Notes: generated from the sequence alone by a model not told the origin. A DNA stretch of 11,116 nt from Candidatus Sulfotelmatobacter sp. (GCA_030151135.1 JASLEQ010000653.1:1-11116); one strand, 5' to 3'. Counted from the first letter of the stretch, positions 1 through 6,321 are shown. Translations and numbers: made by a program.

Positions 1-2
1 TT

Positions 3-575
3 TTTGAGTACGTCGGATTCCCCGCGTTTCTGAAGCCGTATTCCGGCGGCGGATGGAAGCACGTATACAAGGTTCATTCCCCTGAAGAGTTCTTCCATCA
101 CTACAACCAGACCGGCGACCTTTGCATGACGCTGCAGCGTGGCGTGGAGTTCGAGGAGTACTACCGCTGCTACGTGGTAGGCCGGGAAAAGGTCCACATC
201 ATGAAGTACGATCCGAAGCTGCCGCATCATGAGCGATACGTGAAGGGGAATCCGCCGCCGTCGACTCCGGCCCTGAAAGAGCGCATTGAGAAAGACGCTC
301 TCGCGTTGTGCGAAGTATTGGGATACGACTTGAACACTGTCGAGTTCGCCGTGGAAAAGGGAGTGCCCTATGCAATTGATTTTCTGAATCCCGCTCCTGA
401 TGCGGATGTAAATTCGGTTGGCCAAACAAATTTCGATTGGATCGTGACTGCCGTCGCCGAGATGGCGGTGAAGATGGCTCAAAGCGGCGAAAATGCAATC
501 AAAGAGTTGCATTGGGCGCCGCTACTCGCGGGACACCAGCCTGCAAAGTCCGCGCCTCGAAAGAAAAAAGCCTGA
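3..575 (+). CDS. ATP-grasp amidoligase-like protein, C-terminal part (5' end outside window)
   Basis: The reading frame is open from base 3, so only the last 190 residues are seen and the gene starts upstream. The visible part has ATP-grasp features. A Lys followed by a glycine-rich loop (FLKPYSGGGWK, visible residues 9-19) fits the nucleotide-binding strand and flexible loop. LQRGVEFEEYYRCYVVG, near residues 44-60, fits the hinge. YAIDFLNPAPDAD, near residue 125, fits the metal-binding Asp/Glu-x-x-Asn site. The family joins a carboxylate to an amine or thiol through an acyl-phosphate, using ATP and Mg. The protein ends in a basic tail (PRKKKA), probably disordered. An internal ATG at 126 would cut off the ATP-binding Lys loop and is not a credible start. 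The substrate is unknown. The nearby GCS2 ligase and M29 peptidase suggest synthesis of a small peptide-like amide. The fold assignment is fairly sure, the role is inferred. Confidence 0.8.
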   Translation, partial: FEYVGFPAFLKPYSGGGWKHVYKVHSPEEFFHHYNQTGDLCMTLQRGVEFEEYYRCYVVGREKVHIMKYDPKLPHHERYVKGNPPPSTPALKERIEKDALALCEVLGYDLNTVEFAVEKGVPYAIDFLNPAPDADVNSVGQTNFDWIVTAVAEMAVKMAQSGENAIKELHWAPLLAGHQPAKSAPRKKKA

Positions 576-582
576 GCGTGCC

Positions 583-975
583 ATGAAGTCGAAACCTGGC
601 AGCGGGAGGATGGGCGGTAAGGCGCCAAAGACGCCGGATGAATATCTGGCACAAATTCCGGAGCCTGCCCAAAGCACCCTGCAACACATCCGTAAGGTGA
701 TTCAGTCCGTCGTTCCGAAAGGGACGACTGAGGTGATCAGCTACGGCATCCCCATGTTCAAGTTCAACGGGATGCTGGTCGGCTACGCCGCTTTCAAGAA
801 TCACTGCAGTCTCTTCCCCACAGGGTCCGGAGTGCTCGACCATTTCGAGAAGGAACTCAAAGGCTACCGCACCTCGAAGGGCACGATTCAATTTCCTCCC
901 GACAAGCCTTTGCCGGATGCGCTGATCAAGAAAATCGTCAAGCCGCGAGTGGCGGAAAACAAGGAATGGGACTAG
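583..975 (+). CDS. DUF1801 / YdhG-like small protein
   Basis: A 130-residue protein that looks like the DUF1801 family, which includes Bacillus YdhG, reported as a frataxin-like iron chaperone. Visible family marks are TPDEYLAQIPEPAQSTLQHIRKVI (residues 17-40), the core ISYGIPMFKFNGMLVGYAAFKNHCSLFP (52-79), and the C-terminal helix DALIKKIVKPRVAENKEW. It has no signal peptide or membrane segment, so it should be cytoplasmic. The length is normal for a single-domain member. The start at 583 was chosen because the frame upstream (from 493) overlaps the ATP-grasp gene and encodes unrelated sequence, and this start leaves a 7-base gap to that gene's stop. A GGGAGG box directly abuts the alternative ATG at 610 but is too close to serve it. 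It is probably co-transcribed with the ATP-grasp gene. Its link to the amidoligase genes is positional only. Confidence 0.85.
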   Translation: MKSKPGSGRMGGKAPKTPDEYLAQIPEPAQSTLQHIRKVIQSVVPKGTTEVISYGIPMFKFNGMLVGYAAFKNHCSLFPTGSGVLDHFEKELKGYRTSKGTIQFPPDKPLPDALIKKIVKPRVAENKEWD

Positions 976-1005
976 GAGAGTTCACCCTGAGGCTTGTCGT
1001 GGCAT

Positions 1006-1014
1006 TGATATAAT
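1006..1014 (+). promoter_or_regulatory. Extended -10 promoter for the ligase-peptidase operon
   Basis: The sequence TGATATAAT combines a perfect TATAAT hexamer (1009-1014) with the TGn extension. No recognisable -35 hexamer lies 15-19 bases upstream, as is usual for extended -10 promoters. Transcription would begin near 1021, giving a leader of about 104 bases to the ATG at 1125. It sits 30 bases after the DUF1801 stop, so the ligase may have its own promoter rather than relying on read-through. It is inferred from sequence only. Confidence 0.5.
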
Positions 1015-1086
1015 GTTTCCCGCCTAGTTCGGTGCCGGCGCAGGCTGCGGATAAACTTTCAACGTTGGATTTTCCTGGACGGGGTC

Positions 1087-1106
1087 AGCGGGCGAGGGCG
1101 CCCGCT
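1087..1106 (+). promoter_or_regulatory. GC-rich hairpin in the ligase mRNA leader
   Basis: This is a perfect 8-bp stem (AGCGGGCG, 1087-1094, pairing with CGCCCGCT, 1099-1106) closed by a 4-base AGGG loop. It ends 18 bases before the ATG of the carboxylate-amine ligase. There is no Shine-Dalgarno sequence between the hairpin and the ATG, and the hairpin lies where a ribosome would first contact the message, so it could modulate initiation. No T-run follows, so it is not a typical intrinsic terminator. A palindrome CAACGTTG lies further up in the same leader (1060-1067). Confidence 0.35.
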
Positions 1107-1124
1107 CCACACAGCCACACACAT

Positions 1125-2267
1125 ATGTTGCCCACATTCACCATCGGAATCGAAGAAGAGTATCAAACGGTAGATCCCGTGACCCGCGACCTGCGCTCGC
1201 ATATTCAGGTCGAACTGCTGGAGAAAGGCAAGCTGCGCCTGCAGGAGCGCGTAAAGGCCGAGATGCACCAGTCTGTCGTGGAGGTCGGGACGAACGTCTG
1301 CGGCAACATCAAAGAAGCCAAGGCAGAGGTCAAGGCGTTGCGCCGCGAGATCATTCGACTCGCGGGCGAAAATGGCCTGCGCCTGGCCTCGGTGGCAACT
1401 CATCCTTTTTCCGATTGGCGGACGCAAGAAATCCATCCCGACGAGCGCTACAAGAACATCGTGGAAGACATGCAACTGGTGGCCCGGGCGAATCTTATTT
1501 TCGGGCTGCATGTCCACATCGGGATTGAAGATCGCGAAACTGCGATCCACATGATGAATCATGCGCGGTACTTCTTGCCGCACATTCTGGCGCTCTCGAC
1601 CAATTCACCGTTCTGGCTCGGGATGAATACCGGACTGAAATCCTATCGCTGCAAAGTGTTCGACAAGTTTCCGCGCACGAATATTCCCGACTATTTTCCG
1701 AGCTGGGGCGAGTACGAGAATTTCATCAAGATGCTGATCAAGACCAACTGCATCGATAACGCGAAGAAGATCTGGTGGGACATTCGCCCGCATCCGTTCT
1801 TCAACACGATCGAATTCCGCGTTTGTGATATTCCCATGCGCGCTGACGAGACAATCGCGCTGGCGGCGTTGATCCAGGCGACGGTAGCGAAACTTTATAA
1901 GCTCTATACAGCGAATCAGGGATTTCGTCTGTACCGCCGTGCCTTGATCATGGAAAACAAGTGGCGTGCCGCCCGCTACGGACTCGATGGGAAGTTGATT
2001 GATTTTGGCAAGCAGAAAGAAGTTCCGGCGCGCGATCTTGTCCGCGAATATCTTGAGTTCATCGACGATGTCGTCGACGAGCTCGGTTCGCGCGAAGAAC
2101 TGGAGTACATCCACAAGATTTTGGACGGCGGAAGCGGCGCCGATCGCCAGCTGCGCGTATTCGAACAGACCGGGGACCTGAAGAAAGTAGTCGACTACAT
2201 CATTGGAGAAACGGAAGCTGGATTGGCCGAAAGCGAAGAACCGGCGACCGTGACGAAAGCAGGGTAA
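1125..2267 (+). CDS. GCS2-family carboxylate-amine ligase (YbdK-like)
   Basis: A 380-residue member of the glutamate-cysteine ligase type 2 family (COG2170), glutamine-synthetase-like fold enzymes that use ATP to couple a carboxylate to an amine. Family marks in order are FTIGIEEEYQTVDP (residues 5-18, with the Glu cluster at 10-12), MHQSVVEVGTNVC near 47-59, GLHVHIG with H129 and H131, NSPFWLGMNTGLKSYR near 158-173, and WWDIRPHPFFNTIEFRVCDIPMR from W217 on. All expected blocks are present, so it should be active. The substrate is unknown: members of this family make gamma-glutamyl-type or other amide bonds, and E. coli YbdK has only weak glutamate-cysteine ligase activity. A GTG at 1032 extends the frame by 31 residues, but these lie in the predicted leader, contain the hairpin and resemble nothing. 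The ATG gives the usual family N-terminus. No Shine-Dalgarno is seen. The stop overlaps the next gene's ATG by one base (TAATG), so the two should be translated together. Confidence 0.9.
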   Translation: MLPTFTIGIEEEYQTVDPVTRDLRSHIQVELLEKGKLRLQERVKAEMHQSVVEVGTNVCGNIKEAKAEVKALRREIIRLAGENGLRLASVATHPFSDWRTQEIHPDERYKNIVEDMQLVARANLIFGLHVHIGIEDRETAIHMMNHARYFLPHILALSTNSPFWLGMNTGLKSYRCKVFDKFPRTNIPDYFPSWGEYENFIKMLIKTNCIDNAKKIWWDIRPHPFFNTIEFRVCDIPMRADETIALAALIQATVAKLYKLYTANQGFRLYRRALIMENKWRAARYGLDGKLIDFGKQKEVPARDLVREYLEFIDDVVDELGSREELEYIHKILDGGSGADRQLRVFEQTGDLKKVVDYIIGETEAGLAESEEPATVTKAG

Positions 2268-3313
2268 TGAGCACTTCCGTACGAGCCAATCACATCGATC
2301 TAAAACATCTTTCGTTTGATCCTGAGTTCAGCGCCGGGGCCCGCAATGCGGTCAGCGTGTGCCTGCGGATTCAGCCGAGCGAGAAAGTGTGTGTGATCAC
2401 GGATGAAGCCACTTTGGAGATCGCGGCTGCCATGGTCGCCGAACTTGAGAACCTCGGAGCACCCTATCACGCCTGGGTTTTGGAAGAACTGGCTGCTCGG
2501 CCTCTGACCGATTTGCCGCGCGAGATTCTCGCGGATCTGGAGACCAGCCAGGTTTCGATCTTTGCCGTGCAGGTGCAAACGCACGAGTTGCGCTCCCGCA
2601 TTCAAATGACGGATGTTGTGAACCGGAAGAAAATCCGTCACGCGCACATGGTCAACATCAACCGGCAGATCATGCTCGAAGGCATGCGGGCCGATTTCCA
2701 GCGCGTGGACCGACTCAGCCAGAAAGTAGTGGAGATGGTACGGAAGGCTTCGCGAATCCGCGCCACGACCGCCGCTGGGACGGATCTGACGGCTGATCTA
2801 AATCCCAATTACAAGTGGCTCAAGACGAGCGGCATTATTTCGCCGGAGAAATGGGGCAATCTACCGGGCGGCGAAATCTTCACCACTCCCGGAGAAGTGA
2901 ACGGCACATTCGTTATTGACGGCGTGGTCGGCGATTATCTTTGCGCCAAGTTTGGAAACCTGAAAGAGAATCCGCTGACGATCCGCATGAAAGGCAATCG
3001 GCTGACTGAGGCGCACTCGGAGAACCACGAACTGGAAAGCGACTTCTGGAAGTACACGCACACCGACGAGAACAGCGATCGAGTGGGCGAGTTCGCAATC
3101 GGCACGAACATCGATCTGAAAGATGTCATCGGAGAGATCCTGCAAGACGAAAAATATCCTGGAATCCACATTGCCTTCGGGAACCCGTACGGAGCGCACA
3201 CGGGCGCGGAGTGGGATTCGACGACCCATATCGATGTGGTTGGCCGCAAGTTCAACATCTGGGTGGACGATCAGCAGATCATGCAAGAGGGTAAGTTCCT
3301 GGTGGAAGCGTAG
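2267..3313 (+). CDS. M29-family metallo-aminopeptidase
   Basis: A 348-residue protein resembling the M29 aminopeptidases (AmpS/AmpT/PepS). These are cytoplasmic dimeric metal enzymes that remove N-terminal residues from peptides. The expected metal-ligand positions can be seen: E203 in NLPGGEIFTTP, E275 in GEFAIGTN, H301 in GIHIAFG, and H321/D323 in STTHIDVVG. Matching them to the known active site is from family knowledge. It is slightly shorter than the roughly 400-residue founding members, with a compact N-terminal half. It has no signal peptide. The start codon overlaps the ligase stop, a layout typical of translational coupling, so peptidase and ligase are made together. It may trim, recycle or proof-read the product of the neighbouring ligases. 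General peptide degradation is the alternative. Confidence 0.9.
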   Translation: MSTSVRANHIDLKHLSFDPEFSAGARNAVSVCLRIQPSEKVCVITDEATLEIAAAMVAELENLGAPYHAWVLEELAARPLTDLPREILADLETSQVSIFAVQVQTHELRSRIQMTDVVNRKKIRHAHMVNINRQIMLEGMRADFQRVDRLSQKVVEMVRKASRIRATTAAGTDLTADLNPNYKWLKTSGIISPEKWGNLPGGEIFTTPGEVNGTFVIDGVVGDYLCAKFGNLKENPLTIRMKGNRLTEAHSENHELESDFWKYTHTDENSDRVGEFAIGTNIDLKDVIGEILQDEKYPGIHIAFGNPYGAHTGAEWDSTTHIDVVGRKFNIWVDDQQIMQEGKFLVEA

Positions 3314-3319
3314 GTTGCA

Positions 3320-3670
3320 GTGACTTCAGATAACAACGAACTAATCAGGAAAGCCTACGCGGCGTTCAATGCGCGCGATATAGGCGGGGCGCTCGCGACG
3401 ATGGCGCGAGACGTCACTTGGCCAAACGGCATGGAAGGTGGCACCGTCCATGGTCACGAGGGAGTCCGGGAATATTGGACGCGGCAATGGGGCATGATTA
3501 ATCCGCACGTGGAACCGAAGACCATCGAGACCGACCCTACCGGCCGCGTCGTCGTAGGAGTGCATCAGGTCGTGCGTGAGTTGTCCGGCAATGTCCTGTT
3601 GGATCGCATGGTTGAACATGTCTACACGATCAAAGACGGCCTGATCCAGAGTATGGACATCCGCGAATGA
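3320..3670 (+). CDS. NTF2-like / SnoaL-like domain protein
   Basis: A 116-residue protein with the alpha+beta pattern of the NTF2/SnoaL superfamily. It has the N-terminal helix ELIRKAYAAFNARDIGGALATMARDVTWPNG, then HGHEGVREYWTRQWG, and alternating strands ending in MVEHVYTIKDGLIQSMDIRE. These cone-shaped folds bind small hydrophobic ligands or act as isomerases, hydrolases or simple binding subunits, so the specific role cannot be told. The start is GTG, since no ATG fits, and it lies 6 bases after the peptidase stop. A GGAAG box ends about 11 bases upstream of it. It is very likely the third gene of the ligase-peptidase operon. Whether it works on the same metabolite is inference from spacing. 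Confidence 0.85.
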   Translation: MTSDNNELIRKAYAAFNARDIGGALATMARDVTWPNGMEGGTVHGHEGVREYWTRQWGMINPHVEPKTIETDPTGRVVVGVHQVVRELSGNVLLDRMVEHVYTIKDGLIQSMDIRE

Positions 3671-3676
3671 AGAGGA

Positions 3677-3776
3677 TTTCGTAGTTGGCTTGAAGAGTTG
3701 GCTAACTTCGTAATTGAGTCATCTACCTCAAGACAAAAACCTCAACGCGATTACGAAATTACCCAATCACTCAATT
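3677..3776. repeat. AT-rich intergenic element with inverted and direct repeats
   Basis: The gap between the SnoaL-like gene and the second ATP-grasp gene is AT-rich and made of repeated words. An imperfect 19-base inverted repeat (3698-3716 TTGGCTAACTTCGTAATTG, 3748-3766 on the other strand, 16/19 matches) contains a perfect core TTCGTAAT/ATTACGAA. AATTGAGT at 3712-3719 pairs with ACTCAATT at 3769-3776. Direct repeats are AGTTGGCT (3683-3690, 3696-3703), ACCTCAA (3725-3731, 3739-3745) and a degenerate TTCGTARTTG word (3678-3687, 3707-3716). It could be a dispersed intergenic repeat, a transcript-end structure or an operator. The right end lies next to the downstream ATG. Confidence 0.55.
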
Positions 3777-3780
3777 CCTA

Positions 3781-4986
3781 ATGATTCCCTCGCTTCGCAA
3801 GCAATTCAACGAGAATTTCACTCCCGAGAAGTATCAGGAATTCCTTCGCCGGATCGATGAAATTTCCGGAACGCACGTGCAGTTCCGTCTTTCGGAGACT
3901 CCGTGTTTCTTTCCAAAGGATTTGATCGACCGGATGTCTCGAGCGGGCGAGGACCTGATTCGCCAACTGGTGGAGAGCCCGATGTATCGCGCGAAGTCGA
4001 ATGAGGCTGTGCCGGCAGCTTATCTCGTGCCGAATGAAGCGCCGCATCCCATGTTTGTCCAGGTTGACTTCGGGCTTGTGCGCGACCGGGACGGCCAGAT
4101 CGAACCCAAACTAGTCGAGTTGCAGGCGTTCCCTTCTCTGTACGGATATCAGCCATTTCTCGCTAAGACTTATATCGACGTTTATGGGCTCAACAGTCTT
4201 GCTTCCGGACCGTTGAGTTACTTCCTCAACGGACTCGACGACCAGAGCTATGGCGCGCTACTGGGAGATGCCATCGTTGGGTCACGCGATCCCGAGAACG
4301 TAATCCTCATGGAGATTCACCCGCAGGAGCAGAAAACGCTTCCGGATTTTCTCCTGACGGAAAAAATGCTGGGCGTGCGCGCGGTCGATATCGTTGACAT
4401 TAAGAAGAATGGATCGCGCCTTTTCTACGAGCGCGACGGGAAGCGGATTCCCGTCAAGCGGATTTATAACCGTGCCATCGTTGATGAACTGGAACGCAAG
4501 AACGTGAAGCTGGCCTTCGATTGGCGCGACGATCTCGACGTCGAATGGGCTGGACATCCGAACTGGTACTTCCGCATCAGCAAGTTTTCAATTCCCTATC
4601 TCAAGCATGAAACTGTGCCCAAGACGTGGTTTCTGGATCAAGTGTCAGAAATTCCAGCCGATCTCGAAAACTACGCGCTGAAGCCGCTGTATTCGTTTGC
4701 TGGCCTGGGCGTGGTGATCGCTCCGACAAAAGAAGACATTGCGGCGATCCCGGCCGACAAACGGCCTTACTACATCTTGCAAGAGCGGATGAACTTCGAA
4801 CCTGTCATCGATACGCCATTCGGAGCGACCAAGGCGGAGATCCGCGTGATGTACATCTGGCTCGATGAATTGAAACCGGTGCTGACGATCATCCGAACGG
4901 GACGAGGACTGCAGATGGGCGTCGACTACAACAAGAATCTGGAGTGGGTGGGCGCTTCCGCGGGCTTGTACCCAGAAACCCGCTAA
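3781..4986 (+). CDS. Divergent ATP-grasp-like protein, possible second amidoligase
   Basis: A 401-residue cytoplasmic protein that I read as a divergent ATP-grasp enzyme. The first half has a pre-ATP-grasp look, with EPKLVELQAFPSLYGYQ at residues 108-124. The C-terminal third has NYALKPLYSFAGLGVVIAP (297-315), fitting the ATP-binding Lys strand and glycine loop, and YILQERMNFEPV (331-342), fitting the hinge. KAEIRVMYIW (351-360) and GASAGLY (391-397) fit the catalytic and metal-side strands. It is not clearly related to the partial ATP-grasp at the window start. The start ATG has no Shine-Dalgarno (AATTCCTA precedes it), but MIPSLRKQFNENFTPEKY reads as a proper N-terminus. Its stop overlaps the stop of the opposing VTT gene. 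It shares a strand and theme with the ligase operon but is separated by a repeat-rich gap, so it may have its own promoter. The fold is likely and the substrate unknown. Confidence 0.75.
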   Translation: MIPSLRKQFNENFTPEKYQEFLRRIDEISGTHVQFRLSETPCFFPKDLIDRMSRAGEDLIRQLVESPMYRAKSNEAVPAAYLVPNEAPHPMFVQVDFGLVRDRDGQIEPKLVELQAFPSLYGYQPFLAKTYIDVYGLNSLASGPLSYFLNGLDDQSYGALLGDAIVGSRDPENVILMEIHPQEQKTLPDFLLTEKMLGVRAVDIVDIKKNGSRLFYERDGKRIPVKRIYNRAIVDELERKNVKLAFDWRDDLDVEWAGHPNWYFRISKFSIPYLKHETVPKTWFLDQVSEIPADLENYALKPLYSFAGLGVVIAPTKEDIAAIPADKRPYYILQERMNFEPVIDTPFGATKAEIRVMYIWLDELKPVLTIIRTGRGLQMGVDYNKNLEWVGASAGLYPETR

Positions 4987-5642
4987 CTTCTTTGCAGCGT
5001 CTCTTCCGCAGGCACCTTCTCAAGCCGGTGGCTCAGCAACATTCCTCCCGCAAGCAGACAAACAGCCAAGCCAGCGAATAGTGCAAGCCATCCCCAGTGC
5101 TGCAAAGGATGGCGAAGGATCCGTAGAAGCGTGCGCCCGTAATGGGCAGCCACATAGGCGACTCCGAAATATCGCACGGCGCGACAGATCGAAACGATTG
5201 CGAGAAACCTCCCCATCGGATAATCACCCGCCCCGGCCGCGGCAAAGAACATGCTCGTAGGCGTTGGCAGGGGCACCATGGTGGATGCGATCAGCGTGCC
5301 GGTGCCCCATTTGCGGAATAGCTTCATGAACCTCGCAAGTCTGCCCTTCTTGAACTTTTTGTCGAGATAGGCAGAGCCCGCGCCGCGGGCAAGCCGGAAC
5401 GTGAGATACGCACCGATGATGGAGCCCGCAGTGGCCGACGCGGCGTATTCGTACCATAGCAACCGCTGTCGGGCCGCAAGGATCGCAGTCAAAATGTCGG
5501 GGCCGCCGAATGTGGGGATCGGAGAGCTATCGAGAATGGCCAGGAAAAACAAGCCGGCCGCTCCCAGATGCCGCAACGTAGTGAACAGCGTGGGATGGCT
5601 CGGAGTTCTCGGCTTCGGCCTCGGCGCCAGCAGAAACGACAT
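4983..5642 (-). CDS. VTT / DedA-family integral membrane protein
   Basis: A 219-residue membrane protein of the VTT (DedA/SNARE-associated) superfamily. Hydrophobic stretches lie near residues 25-55, 62-86, 115-137, 146-167 and 182-203. Family marks are the re-entrant-type segment SSPIPTFGGPDILTAILAAR (39-58), GSIIGAYLTFRLARGAG (73-89), the Pro-rich VPLPTPTSMFFAAAGAGDYPMGRF (123-146) and CRAVRYFGVAYVAAHYGR (153-170), which carries the paired Arg typical of the family. Members flip or carry lipids (undecaprenyl phosphate in some bacteria) or support membrane-potential homeostasis. Which of these applies here cannot be told. The acidic residue often seen in the first re-entrant loop is not obvious; the run reads LDSSPIP. 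The N-terminal 20 residues are Pro/Arg-rich and cytoplasmic-looking. The gene overlaps the opposing ATP-grasp gene only at the stop codons. The DUF2934 gene ends 39 bases upstream on the same strand. Confidence 0.85.
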   Translation of the reverse strand: MSFLLAPRPKPRTPSHPTLFTTLRHLGAAGLFFLAILDSSPIPTFGGPDILTAILAARQRLLWYEYAASATAGSIIGAYLTFRLARGAGSAYLDKKFKKGRLARFMKLFRKWGTGTLIASTMVPLPTPTSMFFAAAGAGDYPMGRFLAIVSICRAVRYFGVAYVAAHYGRTLLRILRHPLQHWGWLALFAGLAVCLLAGGMLLSHRLEKVPAEETLQRS

Positions 5643-5648
5643 TTCTGC

Positions 5649-5654
5649 ACTATA
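5649..5654 (-). promoter_or_regulatory. Possible -10 element giving a leaderless VTT mRNA
   Basis: On the minus strand TATAGT lies six bases before the VTT start codon (TATAGT-GCAGAA-ATG). A polymerase using it would begin transcription at or next to the A of the ATG, giving a leaderless message. This agrees with the lack of any Shine-Dalgarno sequence. The region 15-18 bases upstream has only weak -35 likeness. Co-transcription from the DUF2934 gene is the alternative. Confidence 0.25.
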
Positions 5655-5681
5655 CCAACTGCGTGTCCGGTTCCAGAGAGT

Positions 5682-6083
5682 CTATAACCGTGATGGCAGC
5701 GTCTTTACGATACGGGTTTCCAGTTCTTTTCCGTTGGGACGGCGGACAAACATGCGGTTCCCGGCAATTCGTATCCGAATGAATTCCCCGTGCTGGAACT
5801 CGCCTGGCATATAAGCGTCAGAGGTTTCCGCGTGGTACTCGCCAATGTAGTTCACACCTTGAATGCGGACTAATATCGCCCTTCTTCGGGCCGGCTTCTC
5901 CAATTCCCTACGGATTTCCTTCTCCGCCTGAGACCAGTTTTCCAGATCACGGCCCGGAATCCTTCCACTCCGGATATAGATTTCTTCGGCCCGGCTGCGA
6001 ATCGACTCGCGCAGATCATCCGTTTCATTTGCGTGGAAGAACGGCTTCTCAAGATCATTTTTCATGAATATTCTCTCGGCCAT
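5682..6083 (-). CDS. DUF2934-domain protein with uncharacterised C-terminal half
   Basis: A 133-residue soluble protein. Residues 25-60 (LRESIRSRAEEIYIRSGRIPGRDLENWSQAEKEI) match the DUF2934 pattern, a short helical module with the R-x-P-GRDLE-W-AE signature, common in Acidobacteria and Proteobacteria and of unknown function. The rest (about 66-133) is a basic, strand-rich segment (ILVRIQGVNYIGEYHAETSDAYMPGEF, then EFIRIRIAGNRMFVRRPNGKELETRIV) that I do not recognise. It could be a small beta-barrel. The ATG at 6083 gives the longest protein but has no Shine-Dalgarno. The second Met (ATG at 6065) is preceded by GAGAGA at 6-base spacing and may be the real start, giving 127 residues. The gene is divergent from the kinase and 39 bases upstream of the VTT gene on the same strand. 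Confidence 0.75.
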   Translation of the reverse strand: MAERIFMKNDLEKPFFHANETDDLRESIRSRAEEIYIRSGRIPGRDLENWSQAEKEIRRELEKPARRRAILVRIQGVNYIGEYHAETSDAYMPGEFQHGEFIRIRIAGNRMFVRRPNGKELETRIVKTLPSRL

Positions 6084-6113
6084 CGCATTTCAGCAACCGC
6101 GAAACGTGTAAGC

Positions 6114-6166
6114 ATCCCATCCCAAACCACAGGGACCAGTGTGGCATCTGACTATAAGAGTGGGAT
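6114..6166. promoter_or_regulatory. Dyad-symmetric region between the divergent DUF2934 and kinase genes
   Basis: This is a nested dyad in the 238-bp gap before the kinase. CCACA (6127-6131) pairs with TGTGG (6140-6144) around an 8-base loop. Outside it, tandem ATCCCA words (6114-6119 and 6119-6124) mirror TGGGAT (6161-6166). A TATAAG word (6153-6158, + strand) overlaps TATAGT on the - strand (6151-6156), so overlapping divergent -10 elements are possible, although no good -35 boxes are seen. The symmetric words could be an operator. This is inferred from sequence alone. Confidence 0.25.
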
Positions 6167-6321
6167 CGGACGTTATGGCAAAAACTTGAGCCAGGGTGCA
6201 CCGGCCACAGGTTTCTGGCAGGACGTTTTCGAATCCTAAACTTCGCTCCATGAAGCAGTTGACCGGAATCGACGGGCAGCCTAACATTAGCCGCGACTAC
6301 GGCGGGCAGCATCGCGCATCT

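Noticed and set aside
493..582. Upstream extension of the DUF1801 gene inside the ATP-grasp gene
   Set aside because: It would overlap the previous gene by over 80 bases and encodes a basic, unrelated stretch. The ATG at 583 fits the family.
1032..1124. GTG-initiated 31-residue N-terminal extension of the GCS2 ligase
   Set aside because: It overlaps the predicted transcript leader and the GC hairpin, is low-complexity and unlike the family. The ATG at 1125 gives the normal family N-terminus.
1059..1583. 174-codon minus-strand open frame
   Set aside because: It is a shadow of the GCS2 ligase, with His/Arg-rich composition expected from the antisense frame.
5401..5814. 137-codon plus-strand open frame
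   Set aside because: It lies opposite the VTT and DUF2934 genes, whose protein features are clear; no domain or start signal is seen.
6196..6321. GTG-initiated 42-residue extension of the kinase
   Set aside because: The frame is merely open. The sequence has no kinase or signal features, and MIGQQVSHYRI at 6322 is the typical start.
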